This document shows positions 48,469 through 56,885 of a stretch of DNA of 64,000 nt, piece after piece. The notes under the pieces were generated by a model. That model had not been told where the DNA came from and did not search any database. It worked only from the letters and a program-made list of their open reading frames with translations. Position 1 is the stretch's first letter. The number at the start of each line of letters is the position of its first letter. The stretch covers positions 178,156 to 242,155 of the forward strand of contig NZ_RKRK01000002.1 in the NCBI RefSeq assembly GCF_003815035.1, given 5' to 3'. The position numbers and the translations under genes are program-made. Source of the DNA: Abyssicoccus albus. Its GTDB lineage: Bacteria; Bacillota; Bacilli; Staphylococcales; Abyssicoccaceae.

Positions 48469-49161
48469 GTGAGAATTGAACGGATTGATGAATCGACAAT
48501 TAAATTATATGTAACGTACAGTGATATTGAAGAACGTGGATTTAAGCAAGATGATCTATGGTTCAATAAGCAAAAAGGTGAAGAATTTTTCTGGAAGATG
48601 ATGGATGAAGTGAATGAGGAAGAAGACTTCATGATGGATGGACCGTTGTGGATTCAAATTCATGCATTTGATAAAGGGATTGAGGTCATTGTTACGAAAT
48701 CAACACATGAAGAGCATATGTATGATGTACACAACAATGGTTATAAATTAGCTAGATCTAACCAGCAAAGTGAAGAAAACAAAGCGATTGATGATGAAAT
48801 GAATGCATTATATGACGATGTAATGGCTGGTCATCTTGATTCTAAAGAAGATGAGAAAGTTAGATTATACAATAAAGAACTATTGATGAAGTTTAATGAC
48901 TTTGAAGATGTAATTCAATGTAGTAAAGTACAGGAATTACAATCATTCGATAAGGATGATATGCTGTACGTTTTAAATGATGAATATTATTACTTAGTCG
49001 AGTTACATGGAACAGATCAACAACAGTACTTGAGATTTTTAAGTATTATAAGTGAGTATGCTGAAAGGACAACGAAAACACGACACTATTTGGAAGATTA
49101 TGGGAAAGTAATTTTCACTTATAACGTGTTTAGACAAGTTTGTAAATTTTTTGTTAAATAA
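48469..49161 (+). CDS. mecA: Adaptor protein MecA (ClpCP adaptor)
   Basis: A 230-residue adaptor, unrelated to methicillin-resistance mecA. The N-terminal substrate-binding domain begins MRIERIDESTIKLYVTYSDI and contains GEEFFWKMMDEVNEEEDF; an acidic, poorly conserved linker (about 90-135) precedes the C-terminal ClpC-binding domain, with LMKFNDFEDVIQ and KTRHYLEDYGKVI. The start is GTG (48469) with AGAGGTGA six bases upstream. It delivers ClpC substrates, including Spx and competence regulators in Bacillus. S. aureus MecA is 239 residues. The stop is followed by a hairpin that also contains the coiA binding site. Confidence 0.93.
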   Translation: MRIERIDESTIKLYVTYSDIEERGFKQDDLWFNKQKGEEFFWKMMDEVNEEEDFMMDGPLWIQIHAFDKGIEVIVTKSTHEEHMYDVHNNGYKLARSNQQSEENKAIDDEMNALYDDVMAGHLDSKEDEKVRLYNKELLMKFNDFEDVIQCSKVQELQSFDKDDMLYVLNDEYYYLVELHGTDQQQYLRFLSIISEYAERTTKTRHYLEDYGKVIFTYNVFRQVCKFFVK

Positions 49162-49170
49162 TTAAGAAAT

Positions 49171-49212
49171 CTCCTACTATTTTACGATATATATAGTAGG
49201 AGGTATTTTTTT
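49171..49212 (+). promoter_or_regulatory. Hairpin containing the coiA ribosome binding site
   Basis: CTCCTACTAT (49171-49180) pairs with ATAGTAGGAG (49193-49202). The 3' arm holds the AGGAGG of coiA and is followed by a U-run ending at the coiA ATG (49213). It may be both a mecA terminator and a translational block on coiA. Confidence 0.65.
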
Positions 49213-50214
49213 ATGTTAATGGCTAAAGATATTCAAACAAATGAAGTTGTGTCAATTCATGATGCAAATCGTAACAATAAATATTGCTGTCCAATCTGTC
49301 ATGAGCCTGTCATTATTAAACACGGTCAACATAAAATACCACATTTTGCTCATGCAAGACATCACTTATGTCATGCATATAAATATAAAAAAGAAAGTCC
49401 ATTACATTTGTCAATGAAACATAATCTATATCAATTGTTTCGTCATTTAAATCATCGTGTTGCTTTAGAATATTACATCAAAGACATTGAACAAATACCA
49501 GATGTTTTCGTAAATCATCATACAGCGATTGAAATTCAATGTTCTAACATTCCATTTAGTGATATACTAATGCGCTCAAATGGATACTATGAATGTGGGT
49601 TTGATGTTGTATGGATTATTGATTATCAATCTTTAAAATTTAATGGACATTTAATTGATTTGACACAATTTCAACAGTCTTTAATTTGTGGTGAAACATT
49701 GAGCATTTATGCTCTTGATAATACTACACTGCAGCTACATCAAATTTATTTGTTTAGCTATTGTGGCGATCACACATTTATGTATTATGACCATATTATA
49801 TCGGCAAATGATTTATTAAATCGCCAATCTCTTAATTGTAAATCATCAAACAATAAACTAAATCACATTCCATATCATATTAAATCGAATGTAATTCAAG
49901 ACTATATCAAGCGATGTCGTCGAAAAAGGAATGTTAACGATCTTACATTAACGGCTATGTACTATGCTCAAAGATTTGATAATACGATTCCATCATGTGT
50001 TGGTATTACAACATGTCATTCACTGTATTGTAAAATCTCACCTGTGACATGGCAAATGTTGTTACAAAGTGAGCAGGGAACAAGGTTGCTTATAGAACAT
50101 TCATTTTTTATGAGAACATTTTATGATGACTATAAATTAACGTTGACAGCAGATCGTATTGATTTATTAACGACAGAATATTATGATAGAATTAATAATA
50201 TTCACAATATTTAG
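49213..50214 (+). CDS. coiA: Competence protein CoiA-like nuclease
   Basis: A 333-residue protein of the CoiA family, needed after DNA uptake in transformable Firmicutes. A putative zinc site (CCPICHEPV, with HFAHARHHLCHAY, residues about 26-56) is followed by a PD-(D/E)XK-type nuclease core, where DVFVNHHTAIEIQCSNI near residue 95 supplies the Asp and Glu-x-Gln elements. The C-terminal half is variable. The ATG follows a U-run after an AGGAGG that is buried in a hairpin. Position between mecA and pepF matches staphylococci and Bacillus (yjbF). No other competence gene is in the window. Confidence 0.88.
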   Translation: MLMAKDIQTNEVVSIHDANRNNKYCCPICHEPVIIKHGQHKIPHFAHARHHLCHAYKYKKESPLHLSMKHNLYQLFRHLNHRVALEYYIKDIEQIPDVFVNHHTAIEIQCSNIPFSDILMRSNGYYECGFDVVWIIDYQSLKFNGHLIDLTQFQQSLICGETLSIYALDNTTLQLHQIYLFSYCGDHTFMYYDHIISANDLLNRQSLNCKSSNNKLNHIPYHIKSNVIQDYIKRCRRKRNVNDLTLTAMYYAQRFDNTIPSCVGITTCHSLYCKISPVTWQMLLQSEQGTRLLIEHSFFMRTFYDDYKLTLTADRIDLLTTEYYDRINNIHNI

Positions 50215-50225
50215 GAGGGTTTTTA

Positions 50226-52031
50226 ATGACTACATTAAAAGAGAGACATGAAATAAATCCAAAAGATCAATGGGACTTAACGACAATTTTTGAAAGTGAT
50301 GACCAATTTTGGGATCAATTTGAAGTTGTAAAATCAAATATCAATAAAGCAGAACAATTTAAAACGAAGTTGAATTCATCAAGTGAGACGTTATATGAAG
50401 CAATAACAACCCTTGAGAATGATTCACAACAACTATCTAAACTTTATGTATATGCACATTTGTTACATGATCAAGATACTTCGAATTCAACGTATAGTGC
50501 GATGGAGAATAAAGTTCAAAGTTTAGCGGTACAATTTAGTGCTGCGTGGAGCTACTTTACAGCAGAGTTACTGTCCATTGATGAATCACGTATGAAGGAA
50601 ATGATTGAGTCGCATGAAGGATTAAAGTCATTTGAATTTAATTTAATTAATATCTTAAAAGATAAACCATATACACTATCAACAAATGAAGAGAAAATAT
50701 TAGCGCTTGCGAGTGAGCCATTATCAACTGCTGAAGAAACATTTTCTATGTTTAGCAATGCAGATATACAGTTTGATGATGCGATTGATCAAGCAGGTGA
50801 ACGACACATTGTAACGCAAGGATCATATTCCAAGTTGATGGAATCATCTGATCGTGTGTTGAGAAAAAACACATATAATAGTATGTATAAAGCTTATGGA
50901 CAATACAATCACACACTTCAATCAACATTATCAGGTGTTGTAGATAAACACATATTCTCAGCAAGAGTAAGAGGATATGACTCGAGTAGACACCAAGCAT
51001 TGCACCAGAACAGAATTGATGAAGTGGTTTATGATCAATTAATTGATGCGGTGAATGAACATTTACCACTGCTCCATCGTTATACTGCGTTACGCAAAGA
51101 GTTGTTACAATTAGATGAAATGCATATGTATGATATGTACACACCACTTGTGAAAGATATCGATTTTAAAGTAACCTATGAAGAAGCAAAAGAGTGGTTG
51201 ATCAAAGGTTTAAAACCAATGGGTGAAGACTATTTAGATATCATTAAAGAAGGCTTATCCAACGGTTGGGTTGACGTATATGAGAATAAAGGTAAACGAA
51301 GTGGAGCATACTCATCTGGATCATATTTAACAAATCCATTTATTTTAATGAACTGGCAAGATAACGTCAATAATTTATTTACATTAGCACATGAATTCGG
51401 TCATTCAGCACATAGTTATTTGTCACGTAAACATCAACCGTCACATATGAGTGATTATTCAATATTTGTCGCAGAAGTAGCATCGACTTGCAATGAAGCA
51501 TTGCTAGCTCATACGATGCATCAAGAACTGACAGACCCAATGAAGAAATTATACTTGTTAAATCATGAATTAGAAGGATTCAAGGGAACGGTATTTAGAC
51601 AAACAATGTTTGCTGAGTTTGAACATTTGATTCATCAGATGAAAGAAGAAGGTACACCATTAACTGCGGATGCATTAAATGAATTATACGGTAATCTTAA
51701 TAAAAAATACTATGGTGATGCAGTTGTAACAGATGAGAATATTTCAAAAGAATGGTCAAGAATCCCTCATTTCTATTATAATTTCTATGTATATCAATAC
51801 GCGACAGGGTATAGTGCTGCGATTGCGTTAAGTGAGCAAATTTTATCAGAAGGACAACCAGTGGTAGATCGTTATGTTAAAGAAATGTTATCAGCTGGTA
51901 GTTCTGAAGAACCATTAACCGTGCTAAAAAATGCTGGCGTTGATATGACATCAAAAGAGCCGATTGTAAAAGCGTGTAAAGTATTTGAACAAAAATTAGA
52001 TGAATTTGAGAAATTAATTAAATCTTTATAA
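50226..52031 (+). CDS. pepF: Oligoendopeptidase F
   Basis: A 601-residue M3 zinc metallopeptidase that cleaves cytoplasmic peptides of roughly 7-17 residues. The active site LAHEFGHSAHSYL near residue 387 provides two His and the catalytic Glu; the third ligand Glu is in FVAEVASTCNEALL near 415. AGGAGGG precedes the ATG. It could degrade peptides imported by the nearby Opp system. The small RNA RsaE is encoded just downstream on the same strand. Confidence 0.95.
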   Translation: MTTLKERHEINPKDQWDLTTIFESDDQFWDQFEVVKSNINKAEQFKTKLNSSSETLYEAITTLENDSQQLSKLYVYAHLLHDQDTSNSTYSAMENKVQSLAVQFSAAWSYFTAELLSIDESRMKEMIESHEGLKSFEFNLINILKDKPYTLSTNEEKILALASEPLSTAEETFSMFSNADIQFDDAIDQAGERHIVTQGSYSKLMESSDRVLRKNTYNSMYKAYGQYNHTLQSTLSGVVDKHIFSARVRGYDSSRHQALHQNRIDEVVYDQLIDAVNEHLPLLHRYTALRKELLQLDEMHMYDMYTPLVKDIDFKVTYEEAKEWLIKGLKPMGEDYLDIIKEGLSNGWVDVYENKGKRSGAYSSGSYLTNPFILMNWQDNVNNLFTLAHEFGHSAHSYLSRKHQPSHMSDYSIFVAEVASTCNEALLAHTMHQELTDPMKKLYLLNHELEGFKGTVFRQTMFAEFEHLIHQMKEEGTPLTADALNELYGNLNKKYYGDAVVTDENISKEWSRIPHFYYNFYVYQYATGYSAAIALSEQILSEGQPVVDRYVKEMLSAGSSEEPLTVLKNAGVDMTSKEPIVKACKVFEQKLDEFEKLIKSL

Positions 52032-52078
52032 TATTATAGAAAATTTCAATATTTAATTTAGAATTCAAGACAAAACGA

Positions 52079-52107
52079 TTGAATATATCTTTAATTCGTG
52101 ATATATT
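52079..52107 (+). promoter_or_regulatory. Promoter of rsaE
   Basis: TTGAAT (52079-52084), 17-bp spacer, TATATT (52102-52107). It points to a transcript start near 52116. Confidence 0.7.
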
Positions 52108-52115
52108 TTGATTAT

Positions 52116-52212
52116 GAAATTTACACATAAAGCATACCCCTTTGCTTTTATGTCAATAAATTTCTCCCATCCCCTTTGTTTAAGTGACGTGCAACACACG
52201 TCACTATTTTTT
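52116..52212 (+). ncRNA. rsaE: RsaE/RoxS regulatory small RNA
   Basis: A noncoding gene of about 97 nt between pepF and yjbH, the same location as rsaE in S. aureus and close to roxS in B. subtilis. It has a promoter, two conserved C-rich seed regions (CATACCCCTTTG near 52130 and CTCCCATCCCCTTTG at 52164-52178) and a terminator stem (AGTGACGTG / CACGTCACT) with a U-run. The 5' start resembles the remembered S. aureus sequence (GAAATT ... CATACCCC). RsaE pairs with ribosome binding sites of central-metabolism, folate and redox mRNAs. Exact ends are inferred. Confidence 0.9.
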
Positions 52213-52213
52213 T
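52183..52213 (+). terminator. Terminator of rsaE
   Basis: Nine-bp stem (52183-52191 and 52197-52205), 5-base loop, then ATTTTTTT. Its U-run is one arm of the palindrome ATTTTTTTGCAAAAAAAT shared with the opposing yjbH terminator. Confidence 0.92.
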
Positions 52214-52251
52214 GCAAAAAAATAGTACCCTTATTTATCATAGGGGTACTA
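52213..52251 (-). terminator. Terminator of yjbH
   Basis: On the minus strand TAGTACCC (arm 52244-52251) pairs with GGGTACTA (arm 52223-52230) and is followed by TTTTTTT. It sits back to back with the rsaE terminator. Confidence 0.85.
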
Positions 52252-53046
52252 TACATTGTTTAATTTCCAATAAGTTAATTGATCTCTTCCTACAAAATAA
52301 GTGACATGTTTTTGAAGATTTAACTTTTTTAATTCTCTAGCAGTGATTTGTTCATCCCAATCATATAAAGTCATAATATCTTTTTCAGAAACTATTTTGT
52401 GCATTTTAATGTAATCAAGTAATGAAGGAGCTAGTTTCTTTTCAAGTTCATAATCAAATAAATTGGATATTATATACGTATATACAGAATAGTCATATAT
52501 TCCCTCTACTTTAATACCTTCATCGGTATCGCACCCCCCAAAAAATACGACAGTTGGAGCACTGTCGACATCCATTTCAAGTGCCATTTGTTGATCGGTT
52601 TTAAGGGCTGGTGTCATAAGATTTGAGCGAATATCATCTTCAAATTCTTGAATATCAAGGCCTGCTAATTGGGCACATTTTTTTATTTTCTCCGTCGTTA
52701 ATACTTTATGTTCTACATTTAAATTTTTAAATATATGGTGTATGAATAAGTCACCATATTTAGTGCCTTGTAGTTCAGCAGCCTTCATAGCAAATGCGAT
52801 GTTATCGAAAGTTTCTGTCGCTTGTGCTTGGCACTTAGTTAATACTTTAATAGAAGGGAGAAGTACACGTCTAATTCTAACAATGTGATCATATTCAAAC
52901 GATAATTTTTTCATATAACGTTCTAGTTCCCAACAGTTTGGGTCAAAAGGATCGAAATAGACAAAAATTTCTATTTTTTTAATCTCTTTAATACAACGTT
53001 CATGCTCGGGGATACTCTCATCGAGTGCATAAAATTTTTTATTCAT
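52249..53046 (-). CDS. yjbH: Spx-degradation adaptor YjbH
   Basis: A 265-residue DsbA-like thioredoxin-fold adaptor that delivers Spx to ClpXP. IEIFVYFDPFDPNCWELERY near residue 27, LTKCQAQATETFDNIAFAMK near 70 and the cis-proline region DVDSAPTVVFF near 160 match S. aureus YjbH (268 residues). The usual CxxC is absent, with one cysteine in the DPFDPNC motif, as in the staphylococcal protein. AAGGATGATTTC precedes the ATG. It is the second gene of a minus-strand pair with the truncated haemoglobin. RsaE is encoded convergently just beyond its terminator. Confidence 0.93.
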   Translation of the reverse strand: MNKKFYALDESIPEHERCIKEIKKIEIFVYFDPFDPNCWELERYMKKLSFEYDHIVRIRRVLLPSIKVLTKCQAQATETFDNIAFAMKAAELQGTKYGDLFIHHIFKNLNVEHKVLTTEKIKKCAQLAGLDIQEFEDDIRSNLMTPALKTDQQMALEMDVDSAPTVVFFGGCDTDEGIKVEGIYDYSVYTYIISNLFDYELEKKLAPSLLDYIKMHKIVSEKDIMTLYDWDEQITARELKKLNLQKHVTYFVGRDQLTYWKLNNV

Positions 53047-53069
53047 AATGAAATCATCCTTATCATGAA

Positions 53070-53441
53070 TTACTCATTTACAGTACTATTTTGCATATGA
53101 TGAGCAACCATTGTGTATCTCTCCATTAAATAGCCTTTCATATTAGCATCTAGACCAACGTCGTCAATGGCTTTAGAGATATTTTCAAGCCAAGCATCTC
53201 GCTCTATTTCAGTGATGACAAACGGCATGTGGCGTGCTTTCATCATTGGATGACCATGTTCTTCAATGTAAAGATTAGGTCCACCGAGAAATTGAGTTTG
53301 GAATTGCTTTTGTTTTCTTGCAGTTTCTGCCCAATCACCTGGAAATAGATGATTCATTCTGTCATCATTTTTTACATAGTTGTAGAAGATATCAATCATT
53401 TGATGCAGTTTTTCTTCTCCAATCTCTTTATATGGATTCAT
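53070..53441 (-). CDS. Group II truncated haemoglobin (YjbI-like)
   Basis: A 123-residue 2-on-2 globin. The B10 tyrosine lies in MIDIFYNYVKND, the CD/E region in LFPGDWAETARKQKQF and QTQFLGGPNLY, and the proximal histidine in KARHMPFVIT near residue 72. Group II globins handle O2, NO or peroxide. The gene is co-transcribed with yjbH (23-bp gap), a pairing conserved in Bacillus and staphylococci that links it to thiol or nitrosative stress. AAAGGAG precedes the ATG. Confidence 0.93.
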   Translation of the reverse strand: MNPYKEIGEEKLHQMIDIFYNYVKNDDRMNHLFPGDWAETARKQKQFQTQFLGGPNLYIEEHGHPMMKARHMPFVITEIERDAWLENISKAIDDVGLDANMKGYLMERYTMVAHHMQNSTVNE

Positions 53442-53515
53442 ACAATTGACTCCTTTAAAAATAAATCTATATACATCATGTTCTTTTATGAAGAATTTTT
53501 CAATTATTTTGCTTC

Positions 53516-54079
53516 CTAGAGATGGTCCATAAATCTTTTGATCTTTGGATTAGCTTTTCTTACTGGAATGTGATGTTGGTTCAACAGAGCATTAAACTTT
53601 TTTAATCCATTGTCATGATGATTAACTTCAAATTCTAATTCATAATCTTCGAAATTAGGAAATTCAGTGTGATCTAATACGAGAAGCTCATTGTCTAACT
53701 CTTTTTCATAACGTGTTGTTTTTATTTTGCCTAAAGAACAGAAGGACAATGCTTCTATTTCATATTGTTTTAAATGTTGTTTCATCATGTCATTAAGCTG
53801 TTCAAAGTGTGTCAATGTGTCAAATTGGACCATCTCATTAATTTCGATATTTTGATTTTGATTTGTCGATGGGATTTTCAATGTTAATTCTTTATTGTCA
53901 TCTATTGTTCTTATGCGTAGTGCAATTTTATTTGTGGTCAAATCGTTATCATATGTATCAAAATATTCGTTAATTTGAATGATTGGATGACATTTTGTAA
54001 CATCAAAATAGTGATTGAGTAGTTGTTTATATTCAGATTTAATTAGCATATTTTTAAATTCAATTTCTATTTCCTGCAT
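53516..54079 (-). CDS. CYTH domain protein (YjbK-like, putative triphosphatase)
   Basis: A 187-residue CYTH-fold protein. The signature E-x-E-x-K is seen at the N-terminus in EIEIEFKNM, followed by basic strands (IALRIRTIDDNKELTLKIP) and acidic strands (FEDYELEFEVNH) of the tunnel that binds a triphosphate and metal ions. The likely activity is inorganic or nucleoside triphosphatase. GAGGTGATCC precedes the ATG. It is transcribed divergently from the UPF0738-relQ unit, next to which CYTH genes are usually found in Bacillales. Confidence 0.88.
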   Translation of the reverse strand: MQEIEIEFKNMLIKSEYKQLLNHYFDVTKCHPIIQINEYFDTYDNDLTTNKIALRIRTIDDNKELTLKIPSTNQNQNIEINEMVQFDTLTHFEQLNDMMKQHLKQYEIEALSFCSLGKIKTTRYEKELDNELLVLDHTEFPNFEDYELEFEVNHHDNGLKKFNALLNQHHIPVRKANPKIKRFMDHL

Positions 54080-54154
54080 AGGATCACCTCGTATAAAATA
54101 ATATCATTTATGTACTTTTATGTTAAAATAATATATTGAATAGGAGTGTTACTT

Positions 54155-54511
54155 ATGAATTTATACATTACGGAAGTAAAAATAAAAGATGGACAATTCT
54201 ATGGATATACAGAAGAATCAATTGAAGGTTATGAAGCAACTGGGCGAATGATTGTTGATAGTGATCAACATTCCTTCATTTACTTATTAGATAACGGTAA
54301 ATCATTCGATAACTTACATTTTGTACAGGAAACTTGGGGAATGTTACATGAATCATTTGAAAAGCATCCAATCATCATTAATGACACGTTAGAACTGATA
54401 GAGTTCAAAGATGAGATGAATGATTTGTTATGGAATATTAAAGGTAATGATAATTATGGTAAAGATTTTCATGAAGCAGTTGAAGAGACTTTCAAATTGA
54501 AAGATGAGTGA
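54155..54511 (+). CDS. UPF0738 family protein
   Basis: A 118-residue acidic cytoplasmic protein starting MNLYITEVKIKDGQFYGYTE, matching the UPF0738 (YjbL-like) family that precedes relQ in staphylococci. No catalytic motif is visible and its function is unknown. TAGGAGTG precedes the ATG at 54155; the GTG in that site is not a start. relQ begins seven bases after the last sense codon, so the two are co-transcribed. Confidence 0.82.
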   Translation: MNLYITEVKIKDGQFYGYTEESIEGYEATGRMIVDSDQHSFIYLLDNGKSFDNLHFVQETWGMLHESFEKHPIIINDTLELIEFKDEMNDLLWNIKGNDNYGKDFHEAVEETFKLKDE

Positions 54512-54517
54512 TTGACA

Positions 54518-55144
54518 ATGAATCAATGGGAAGAATTTCTAAGCCCTTACAAACAAGCGAATGAAGAGTTGAAAGTCAAACTTAAAGGCATTCGTAAACA
54601 ATATGAGCTTAACAATGAATACTCACCAATTGAATTTGTTACAGGACGAATTAAGCCTGTTGGAAGCATTATAGAAAAAGCACAAGCACGAAATATTGAC
54701 TATGATAAGTTAGCGCTTGAAATGTATGATATATGTGGCTTGAGAATTATGTGTCAGTTTGTCGATGATATTGAGATTGTTGTTCAATTGCTTAGACAAC
54801 GTGATGATTTCAAAATTGTTGAAGAGCGTAACTATATAGAACATACGAAGCAATCTGGCTATCGATCGTACCACGTCATTATAGAATATCCAATTGAGAC
54901 CATTGAAGGAAAGAAAGTCGTTCTTGCTGAAATTCAAATCCGTACGTTAGCGATGAACTTCTGGTCAACGATTGAACATACACTGAATTATAAGTATGCT
55001 GGTGAATATCCACCAGAAATACAACAACGGTTACAAAATGCAGCGCAAGCATCATACTTACTTGATCAAGAAATGAATGAGATAAAAGAAGAAATTAAAG
55101 CAGCCCAAAAGTATTTCACAAATAATCGAACAGATAGAAGGTGA
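54518..55144 (+). CDS. relQ: Small alarmone synthetase RelQ
   Basis: A 208-residue single-domain (p)ppGpp synthetase. Synthetase motifs are intact: [16 protein letters not shown] near residue 44, [11 protein letters not shown] near 72, [12 protein letters not shown] near 110 and [20 protein letters not shown] near 138. There is no hydrolase domain, as expected for RelQ tetramers induced by cell-wall stress. The ATG at 54518 matches S. aureus RelQ; a TTG two codons earlier is less likely. The binding site is weak (GATGAG). NAD kinase starts 4 bp after its stop. Confidence 0.94.
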   Translation: MNQWEEFLSPYKQANEELKVKLKGIRKQYELNNEYSPIEFVTGRIKPVGSIIEKAQARNIDYDKLALEMYDICGLRIMCQFVDDIEIVVQLLRQRDDFKIVEERNYIEHTKQSGYRSYHVIIEYPIETIEGKKVVLAEIQIRTLAMNFWSTIEHTLNYKYAGEYPPEIQQRLQNAAQASYLLDQEMNEIKEEIKAAQKYFTNNRTDRR

Positions 55145-55148
55145 CTTC

Positions 55149-55955
55149 ATGAAATATTATATTCGCTCAAAAGGTGATGCAACTAGTAATGCATTGAAAG
55201 CGAAGATGGAACGGCACATGACAAATGTGAATTTAATTGAAGATCAAGACAATCCCGATATTGTTATTTCGATCGGCGGCGATGGAACATTATTGCAAGC
55301 TTTCCATCATTACACACATCGGTTAGGTGAAACAGCATTTGTTGGAGTGCATACCGGACATTTAGGTTTTTATGCAGATTGGTTACCTCATGAAGTTGAA
55401 AAGTTAGTGATGGCTATTCATGAAGAAGAGTTCGAAGTGATTGAATATCCGTTAGTTGAGACTATTATACGTTATACACATAATGGTCGTGAAAGTCGTT
55501 ATGTGGCAGCCAATGAAGTGACAGTAAAAACAATAAATGGCGCTACGCTTGTAACGGATGTCACATTAAGAGGGCAGCATTTTGAACGATTCAGAGGTGA
55601 TGGCTTATGTATATCAACTCCTTCAGGTTCAACGGCTTATAATAAAGCTTTAGGCGGAGCATTAATTCATCCGTCAATTGAAGCGATACAACTTACAGAA
55701 ATTGCATCGATTAATAACCGAGTATTTAGAACCGTCGGCTCGCCGATGATACTCCCGAAACATCATACGCTCGTTGTAACACCTTGTAATGAAGATCGGT
55801 TTCAAGTGACGATTGACCACTTGAGTGCTGACCATAAAGATATAGAGTCGATACAATTTAGAGTGGCCAATGAACGCATTAGATTTGCAAGGTTTAGGCC
55901 ATTTCCTTTCTGGAAAAGAGTTCATGATTCATTCATCTCAAGTGATGAATCGTGA
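55149..55955 (+). CDS. ppnK: NAD kinase
   Basis: A 268-residue enzyme phosphorylating NAD to NADP. The catalytic GGDGT is in [14 protein letters not shown] near residue 43, the NE motif is in [10 protein letters not shown] near 120, and the glycine-rich [20 protein letters not shown] is near 156. Length matches S. aureus PpnK (269). AAGGTGAC precedes the ATG. It is translationally coupled to the following pseudouridine synthase gene through a GTGA overlap. Confidence 0.96.
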   Translation: MKYYIRSKGDATSNALKAKMERHMTNVNLIEDQDNPDIVISIGGDGTLLQAFHHYTHRLGETAFVGVHTGHLGFYADWLPHEVEKLVMAIHEEEFEVIEYPLVETIIRYTHNGRESRYVAANEVTVKTINGATLVTDVTLRGQHFERFRGDGLCISTPSGSTAYNKALGGALIHPSIEAIQLTEIASINNRVFRTVGSPMILPKHHTLVVTPCNEDRFQVTIDHLSADHKDIESIQFRVANERIRFARFRPFPFWKRVHDSFISSDES

Positions 55956-56767
55956 TTATTGAATTAATTTCATATAAAAATCAAACAGCTATGGATGTAT
56001 TGAAATATTATCATTTATCTAAAAAATTTAGAAAGCTAATATTCACATCAGCAGATTATCAATTAACAACGGAATGTGGTCAAAGTGTGAAACCACATTC
56101 CGTTGTTAATTGTCATCATAAGCTTATTTTAAAAATAGGATACGATGATTTTGACTTGAAAGCAGTGTTTGAATCATTTAATATCCATACAATCTATGAA
56201 GATGAGTTTCTAATTATTATTAATAAGCCAAGTGGACTATATAGTCATAAAGCAACATTTAATAAAAATCCTAATCTATCGATACAAGAGATTGCATTAT
56301 TAAAGGGTCATAAGATCCATATTTTGACCCGACTAGATAAAGATACTTCAGGATTAATGATTATTCTGAAGTATGACTTTATCCATGGTATGATGCACCA
56401 ACAGTCTGTTATTAAAGAGTATGATGCGTCGATATATGGAGAGTATAATGGTCCAGCAAACCTTGTCTATCCTATTGATAGGAAGGATGGGTCCATTATA
56501 GAAAGAGCGATTGATATGAATGGATTAACATCAAGAACTGAAATTATGGATGGACATTATGATAAAACTACGAATACGACGAGGTTACATTTACAATTAC
56601 ATACAGGTCGAACGCATCAAATTAGAGTGCATCTAGCAAGTGTAGGATTCCCAATCATTGGAGAGACATTATATGCAAATGATTCTTCATTACAACTGCA
56701 ATTAAAATGTACTCATGTATCATTCATTCATCCGATCACCTTAAAAAGATTAACAGTTAATTTTTAA
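55952..56767 (+). CDS. RluA/RluD-family pseudouridine synthase (YjbO-like)
   Basis: A 271-residue RNA pseudouridine synthase. The N-terminal part is S4-like; the catalytic aspartate is in [13 protein letters not shown] near residue 131, where the usual His of HRLD is Thr. Other family motifs are [16 protein letters not shown] near 86 and [20 protein letters not shown] near 210. The start is GTG (55952), overlapping the ppnK stop in GTGA. The target uridine cannot be told from sequence. A perfect 21-bp inverted repeat lies within codons for the N-terminal region. Confidence 0.9.
   Translation: MIIELISYKNQTAMDVLKYYHLSKKFRKLIFTSADYQLTTECGQSVKPHSVVNCHHKLILKIGYDDFDLKAVFESFNIHTIYEDEFLIIINKPSGLYSHKATFNKNPNLSIQEIALLKGHKIHILTRLDKDTSGLMIILKYDFIHGMMHQQSVIKEYDASIYGEYNGPANLVYPIDRKDGSIIERAIDMNGLTSRTEIMDGHYDKTTNTTRLHLQLHTGRTHQIRVHLASVGFPIIGETLYANDSSLQLQLKCTHVSFIHPITLKRLTVNF
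56060..56112. repeat. Perfect 21-bp inverted repeat inside the pseudouridine synthase gene
   Basis: Arms 56060-56080 and 56092-56112 are exact reverse complements with an 11-base loop. There is no U-run after it, so it is not a terminator. It encodes the segment from DYQLTTE to SVVNCHH in the N-terminal domain. Confidence 0.9.
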
Positions 56768-56885
56768 GTTATAGAATAATAAATATTAATTAATACTTTT
56801 TATAGAAAATATATAGAAAGTGAATTAAGTAAATTATGGTGTCATATGCTATAATGAAAAAAAATTTGAATATGTGTGGTGATAA

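Noticed and set aside
49213..50214. CoiA as a candidate novel defence nuclease
   Set aside because: Its zinc and PD-(D/E)XK signatures and its position between mecA and pepF identify the known competence family.
52065..52256. A 63-codon minus-strand frame over the pepF-yjbH gap
   Set aside because: It lies on RsaE and the two terminators, has no ribosome binding site and no protein-like sequence.
56768..56885. M-box magnesium riboswitch upstream of mgtE
   Set aside because: The 118-bp leader is AT-rich and too short; no M-box-like stem set or terminator was seen.
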